Source: Gloeocapsopsis crepidinum LEGE 06123 (GTDB taxonomy: Bacteria > Cyanobacteriota > Cyanobacteriia > Cyanobacteriales > Chroococcidiopsidaceae). Taken from it: 37,489 nt of DNA. Under the pieces are notes generated by a model. It worked only from the letters and a program-made list of their open reading frames with translations, was not told where the DNA came from and did not search any database. Location of the stretch: NCBI RefSeq assembly GCF_015207655.1, contig NZ_JADEWN010000061.1, positions 1-37,489 on the forward strand, given 5' to 3'. Both the position numbers and the translations under genes were made by a program. Each line of letters begins with the position of its first letter. Within the stretch, counting starts at the first letter, position 1. Shown here in pieces: positions 34,319 to 37,489 of this stretch.

Positions 34319-34774
34319 CTAAGTATGCTCTTTATCAAGTAAAAGAGTAACTGGACCATCATTGTCAATCGAAACTTGCATCATTGCACCAAATATGCCA
34401 GTTTCCACTCTTAAACCACTTTGCCGAAGTTTGCTCACGAATAAGTGATACAAATTAACTGCGATGCTGGGCGATGCAGAACGGTCAAAAGAGGGACGAC
34501 GACCTTTGCGACAGTCACCATAAAGCGTAAATTGGCTGATAACTAATAATTCGCCACCAATTTCCTGTACAGATTTAGAAAAGCGATCGCCACTAGCATC
34601 TTCGTCAGGAAAAATGCGCAATTCCAAGCACTTGCGTACCATCCAATCGAGTTCAGCTTCCGTATCAGTATCAGCAATACCAACCAATAAATTAACCCCT
34701 CGCCCAATTTTACCGACAAGTTCACCATTAACAGTAACTTGAGAAGATTTAACTCGTTGAATGACAACACGCAT
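34319..34774 (-). CDS. dtd: D-aminoacyl-tRNA deacylase
   Basis: This 151-residue enzyme removes D-amino acids mischarged on tRNA (D-Tyr and others), and glycine from tRNA-Ala. The two signature motifs are present: [17 protein letters not shown] (with the S-Q-x-x-L element) and the cross-subunit Gly-cisPro motif [10 protein letters not shown] near the C-terminus. The length is normal. It is the upstream neighbour of psb28 on the same strand, 176 bp apart. Confidence 0.96.
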   Translation of the reverse strand: MRVVIQRVKSSQVTVNGELVGKIGRGVNLLVGIADTDTEAELDWMVRKCLELRIFPDEDASGDRFSKSVQEIGGELLVISQFTLYGDCRKGRRPSFDRSASPSIAVNLYHLFVSKLRQSGLRVETGIFGAMMQVSIDNDGPVTLLLDKEHT

Positions 34775-34855
34775 ATTAATTTGATTTCTTACTACTTCGC
34801 CAAATACTAACTGCTAGCGATCGCGATCGCACAAATCACCTGATAAAATCGCTTC

Positions 34856-35692
34856 ATGTTTGACAATATTTGTAAATTTTTAGTTGAAAATTTTTCTAAC
34901 GACTTTGCCAACTGGTTACTCGGAAAATCTCTGTCTTTTACCGAGTTAAGTCCTTCAGAACTTTCGTTAGAACCGATTCGCGCTGATGCGTTGATTTTGC
35001 TGGAATCGGAAGAAGTTGTACTGCACTTAGAATTTCAAACTGTACCTAAAACTGATATTCCGTTTCGGATGATTGATTATCGGCTGCGAGTACATCGTCG
35101 CTTTCCTTTAAAGGAGATGCATCAAGTAGTCATTTATCTGCGACAATCAACTTCGGAACTCGCACAACAAACAACATTTATCCTTGAAAAAACTCGTCAT
35201 GAATTTGAAGTGATTCGCCTATGGGAACAACCAACAGGTGTATTTCTGCAATGTCCAGGCTTGTTACCCTTTGCGGTTTTAAGTCAGACTAGTAACCGTG
35301 TGGGAACATTACAGCAAGTAGCACAGGAAATCGCTAAAATTCCAGATCAACGCGCACAAAATAACGTCGCAGCATCAGCATTTATTTTAGCTGGGTTAGT
35401 ATTAGAGAAAGACATTGTACAACAGGTACTGCGGAGGGAACTCATGCAGGAATCGGTAACATATCAAGCTTTAGTAGAAGAGGGACGTGCGGAAGGGCGT
35501 GCGGAAGGACGTGCGGAAGGACGTGCGGAAGGACGTGCGGAAGGACTTCAAGAAGGTATTCAAGAAGGAATTCGTTCAGTAGCTACTAATTTATTGCGCG
35601 AAGGAGTTGCGATAGAAATGGTGGCGAGAGTGACTGGATTATCGGTGGAGGTAGTGCAGCAGTTGGCAAGCGATCTCGGTGGAGGTGCGTGA
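34856..35692 (+). CDS. Rpn-family recombination-promoting nuclease
   Basis: This 278-residue protein of the Rpn/YhgA-like PD-(D/E)XK transposase-related family is common in multi-copy form in cyanobacteria. The nuclease core has RADALILLESEEVVLHLEFQ (D...ExQ of the PD-(D/E)XK fold) and HRRFPLKEMHQVVIYL. After a helical middle there is a tandem repeat of GRAE (residues 210-229, encoded by five 12-bp units), then a helical C-terminus with the GVAIEMVARVTGLS element. Rpn proteins are nicking nucleases linked to recombination and phage defence. The gene is flanked by debris, consistent with a mobile past. Confidence 0.85.
   Translation: MFDNICKFLVENFSNDFANWLLGKSLSFTELSPSELSLEPIRADALILLESEEVVLHLEFQTVPKTDIPFRMIDYRLRVHRRFPLKEMHQVVIYLRQSTSELAQQTTFILEKTRHEFEVIRLWEQPTGVFLQCPGLLPFAVLSQTSNRVGTLQQVAQEIAKIPDQRAQNNVAASAFILAGLVLEKDIVQQVLRRELMQESVTYQALVEEGRAEGRAEGRAEGRAEGRAEGLQEGIQEGIRSVATNLLREGVAIEMVARVTGLSVEVVQQLASDLGGGA
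35483..35542 (+). repeat. 12-bp in-frame tandem repeat (5 units) in the Rpn gene
   Basis: Five units of GGACGTGCGGAA (one variant with GGGCGT) encode five GRAE tetrapeptides. Because the unit is a multiple of three, slippage changes the length of a charged helical linker without breaking the frame. Confidence 0.9.
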
Positions 35693-35791
35693 AGCGCGAT
35701 CGCTTTATTTCATCTTTGCAAATCAAACATCGTTGTATAGCGATCGCATTACAGTTGTTAATATATTCGAGAAAAATGTACTAATGATCTA

Positions 35792-36500
35792 TTAAATATT
35801 TGAATAAATCATTCCTGTTTTTGGTTCTACCATACCATAAAGATAGTAGTACTCCCTTGACCATTGGAGTTGACCTACTGGTTTTACGCCTTTAATCGTA
35901 ATTAAACGTCTCGTGATTGTCTTCAGTCCAAATAGACTTTCATCTTCTACCCAGTAGCGGATTGGGAGCAAAATATTTTCTTTCAAACTCGGCAGATAAG
36001 GTTGCATCTGCTTCACCATTGTTAATAGAAAAGGCAGGTTTTTTTAAAGTCTTCTCTCTGCGTAGGGTCTTGTTTAATGCTTTGGGTTCGCGGTACTTTG
36101 AGCTTAGCTTGAAGTCTATATCTAGTGGTTTTATTAGACCACCGAATAAGAGGCTTTAACTCCACATTCACTAGCTAACCAGCTCTGAATCTGTTCGTAA
36201 GTTTTAAAACCTTTTTCTTGTGCTAGTCTAGAAGCTAACTTTTCAGCAACTTCTGCTCCAATCGCTGGTTTTCTTCCTGGCAGTAGTTTCTGCTCACCCA
36301 ATAATGCCCGAATGCCTCCTGCTTGATACTTGCTCCACCATCTGTGGATCGTTATCCGATTTTTTCCCAATGCCGTGGCAATTCCTGTTACGGTTTTAAT
36401 TTGTCCTGTTTGAAACCAATATAGTGCCTGGATTTTCTCCAACCCGCTGAGTGTGGTTTGCTGCTTGAGTAACTCTTTGAACTCTTCTATCGTCTCTTAA
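35792..36500 (-). pseudogene. IS630-family transposase remnant
   Basis: On the minus strand an N-terminal helix-turn-helix part (to 36134: QALYWFQTGQIKTVTGIA...ITIHRWWSKYQ) and the start of the DDE domain (36019-35792: RYWVEDESLFGLKTITRR, VKPVGQLQWSREYYYLYG) lie in the same frame. They are separated by about 95 bp read in another frame. A one-base insertion near 36137 breaks the first part after SYSVV. A run of seven A (36039-36045 as T on plus) returns the frame. The 3' part, with the second and third catalytic acids, is missing, and the 5' end has a stop and no start codon. It is inactive. Confidence 0.85.
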
Positions 36501-36632
36501 ATCTGGAGTTTACATCTTCTTTTCATTTGAAGCTGTTCCTACACATTTTTCTCTTTAGTGTTGCACGTAAAAAGCAAAATGGTATCAAGTAGTCAATGTA
36601 TGTGGATGATAAAGGAAGTACACACCCGAAGC

Positions 36633-36676
36633 GATCGCCAAACGGATCTTTTTTGATCGCTAAACGGATTTTTTAG
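36633..36676. promoter_or_regulatory. Two 22-bp direct repeats, possible AraC-type operator
   Basis: GATCGCCAAACGGATCTTTT (from 36633) and GATCGCTAAACGGATTTTTT (from 36655) are adjacent 22-bp units that match at 18 of 22 positions. Two-turn spacing of direct half-sites is how AraC-family regulators bind. The array begins 7 bp past the stop of the AraC-type gene, where it could control a downstream minus-strand gene that is now replaced by the IS630 remnant. The first unit includes a HIP1 octamer overlap. Confidence 0.4.
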
Positions 36677-36683
36677 GTTATAT

Positions 36684-37362
36684 CTACCGCTTTGAACGCA
36701 AGTAAACGCTAGGATTAACACCAAATTTACGCCGAAATGCCGCCGCGAAATCACCTCGATTGGTAAAACCTACTGCACGCGCAACACCAGCTACAGTAAA
36801 ATTACCAGCATCAAGGAGTAAGCGCGATTGCTCTAAGCGACATTCGTGCAAGTATCCAAATACTGTTTTTCCAAAAATCTGGCGAAAACCAATTTTGAGC
36901 TTGTAGTCATTCAATCCCACTGCCCGTGCAAGATCTATCAAAGAAGGCGGATTATCTAGACACGCCAGTAACATTTCTTTAGCGTGGTAAATGCGATCAA
37001 TATCTTCTGCTTTAAGTTTAAATTGCCTTTTTTGAGCTTTCGTTTCTTTCAGCAGTGGTTCGAGAATTAAAGCCCATAATTCAATCACTTTTGACTGCAA
37101 ATACATCCGTTTGGTTAAACCGTAATACGGACAATGCAAAATTTGTTGCACTGCTACGCGCATTACAGGGGTAGATTGGTTGTGCTGGAAACCTTGTCTG
37201 CCATTCATTCTCCTGAAATAATAAGCTTGATTCTGGAGGGATTGCTCCTGAGTAACAGAAAAGATTTTTGAACAATTCTGGTTCGATGTGTACTTCAATT
37301 CCTAAGTAGTGTTGTTGTACCATTTGCATGGTAGTTTGTGCTGGTGCGATACCACTACCAAT
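36684..37362 (-). pseudogene. AraC-family (PchR-like) regulator, truncated and frameshifted
   Basis: The C-terminal AraC DNA-binding domain is intact (about the last 100 residues: DLARAVGLNDYKLKIGFRQI and GVARAVGFTNRGDFAAAFRR). Upstream, the effector/linker part reads in a second frame (IGSGIAPAQTTMQMVQQHYL...QENEWQTRFPAQP). It joins the first frame (STPVMRVAVQQILHCPYYGL) only if one base is skipped near 37170. The 5' end is replaced by the terminal repeat from 37363. PchR-like regulators control siderophore and TonB receptor genes. None is in this window. A shorter protein could start at 37298 in the C-terminal frame. Confidence 0.75.
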
Positions 37363-37489
37363 TACAGCCTATTGCAAGTTTATGAGGTACAGTAAGAGGA
37401 GTACACAAATGAAGTCTAATGAAACCGTACTCGCTCGACTTGCGAGAAAAAATAGTTAAGGCATACACACAAGGTGACACCTCAATCAG
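37363..37489 (+). repeat. Right copy of 127-bp terminal inverted repeat
   Basis: This is the reverse complement of positions 1-127 with one difference (37481). It carries the same 16-codon ORF, here 37409-37459 on the plus strand (MKSNETVLARLARKNS), preceded by AAGAGGAG at a good Shine-Dalgarno distance. Both copies point outward. It interrupts the AraC-type gene. Confidence 0.85.
37409..37459 (+). other. 16-codon ORF in the terminal repeat
   Basis: ATG to TAA encodes MKSNETVLARLARKNS, with GAGGAG upstream. It is too short to classify. It may be a leader peptide, the stub of an element gene, or chance. An identical copy lies at 81-31 on the minus strand. Confidence 0.35.

Overview
The window reads as chromosomal DNA of a cyanobacterium. 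It has dense GCGATCGC (HIP1) octamers, the photosystem II factor Psb28, PAP/fibrillin, DUF1995 and DUF3134 proteins that occur mainly in oxygenic phototrophs, a CrtISO-like FAD enzyme, and many intergenic heptanucleotide repeats of the kind common in cyanobacteria. A unicellular or Chroococcidiopsis-like lineage is plausible, but the sequence alone does not settle it. The two ends are the same 127-bp sequence in inverted orientation (126/127 identical), so the window looks like a whole assembly contig bounded by copies of one dispersed repeat. Each copy cuts into a gene: an XRE-ImmA regulator on the left and an AraC-type regulator on the right.

Layout. 0-1.2 kb: truncated XRE/ImmA regulator. 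1.2-8.3 kb: ABC exporter, MntA-HepT toxin-antitoxin pair, DedA and ExoD-like membrane proteins, ahcY with a clear terminator, MscS-like channel. 8.3-14.7 kb: CrtISO-like oxidoreductase, a two-gene unit of unknown function behind a LexA-box-like palindrome, a small unknown protein, ChaC-type glutathione cyclotransferase, DUF1995 protein, a decayed MazF toxin beside an intact antitoxin, GNAT. 14.8-20.4 kb: htrA-def diverging from dnaA-coaD-coiled-coil protein, then a PHP phosphoesterase. 20.6-27.2 kb, all on the minus strand: a 31-residue membrane peptide with its own terminator, a Ycf29-type response regulator, a Ctp protease, recJ, a GNAT and a RecB-like PD-(D/E)XK protein. 27.2-34.8 kb: gene remnants, a 2OG-Fe(II) oxygenase, a GAF-GGDEF-EAL protein, PAP/fibrillin, DUF3134, mraY, moaB, psb28, dtd. 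34.8-37.5 kb: Rpn-type nuclease with an in-frame tandem repeat, IS630 remnant, possible AraC-type operator, broken AraC gene.

The middle is ordinary housekeeping chromosome: replication initiation (dnaA), repair nucleases (recJ, RecB-like), protein maturation and quality control (def, htrA, ctp), cell wall (mraY), methyl cycle (ahcY), CoA (coaD), molybdopterin (moaB) and photosystem assembly (psb28). The edges and a few intergenic gaps hold accessory debris: toxin-antitoxin genes, IS630, and Uma2 and fibrillin fragments.

The least explained items are the putative LexA-controlled two-gene operon (10.57-11.45 kb), the 31-residue membrane peptide (20.65-20.75 kb), the 22-bp direct repeat after the broken AraC gene, and the terminal repeat with its 16-codon ORF. 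No tRNA, rRNA or CRISPR array was seen.
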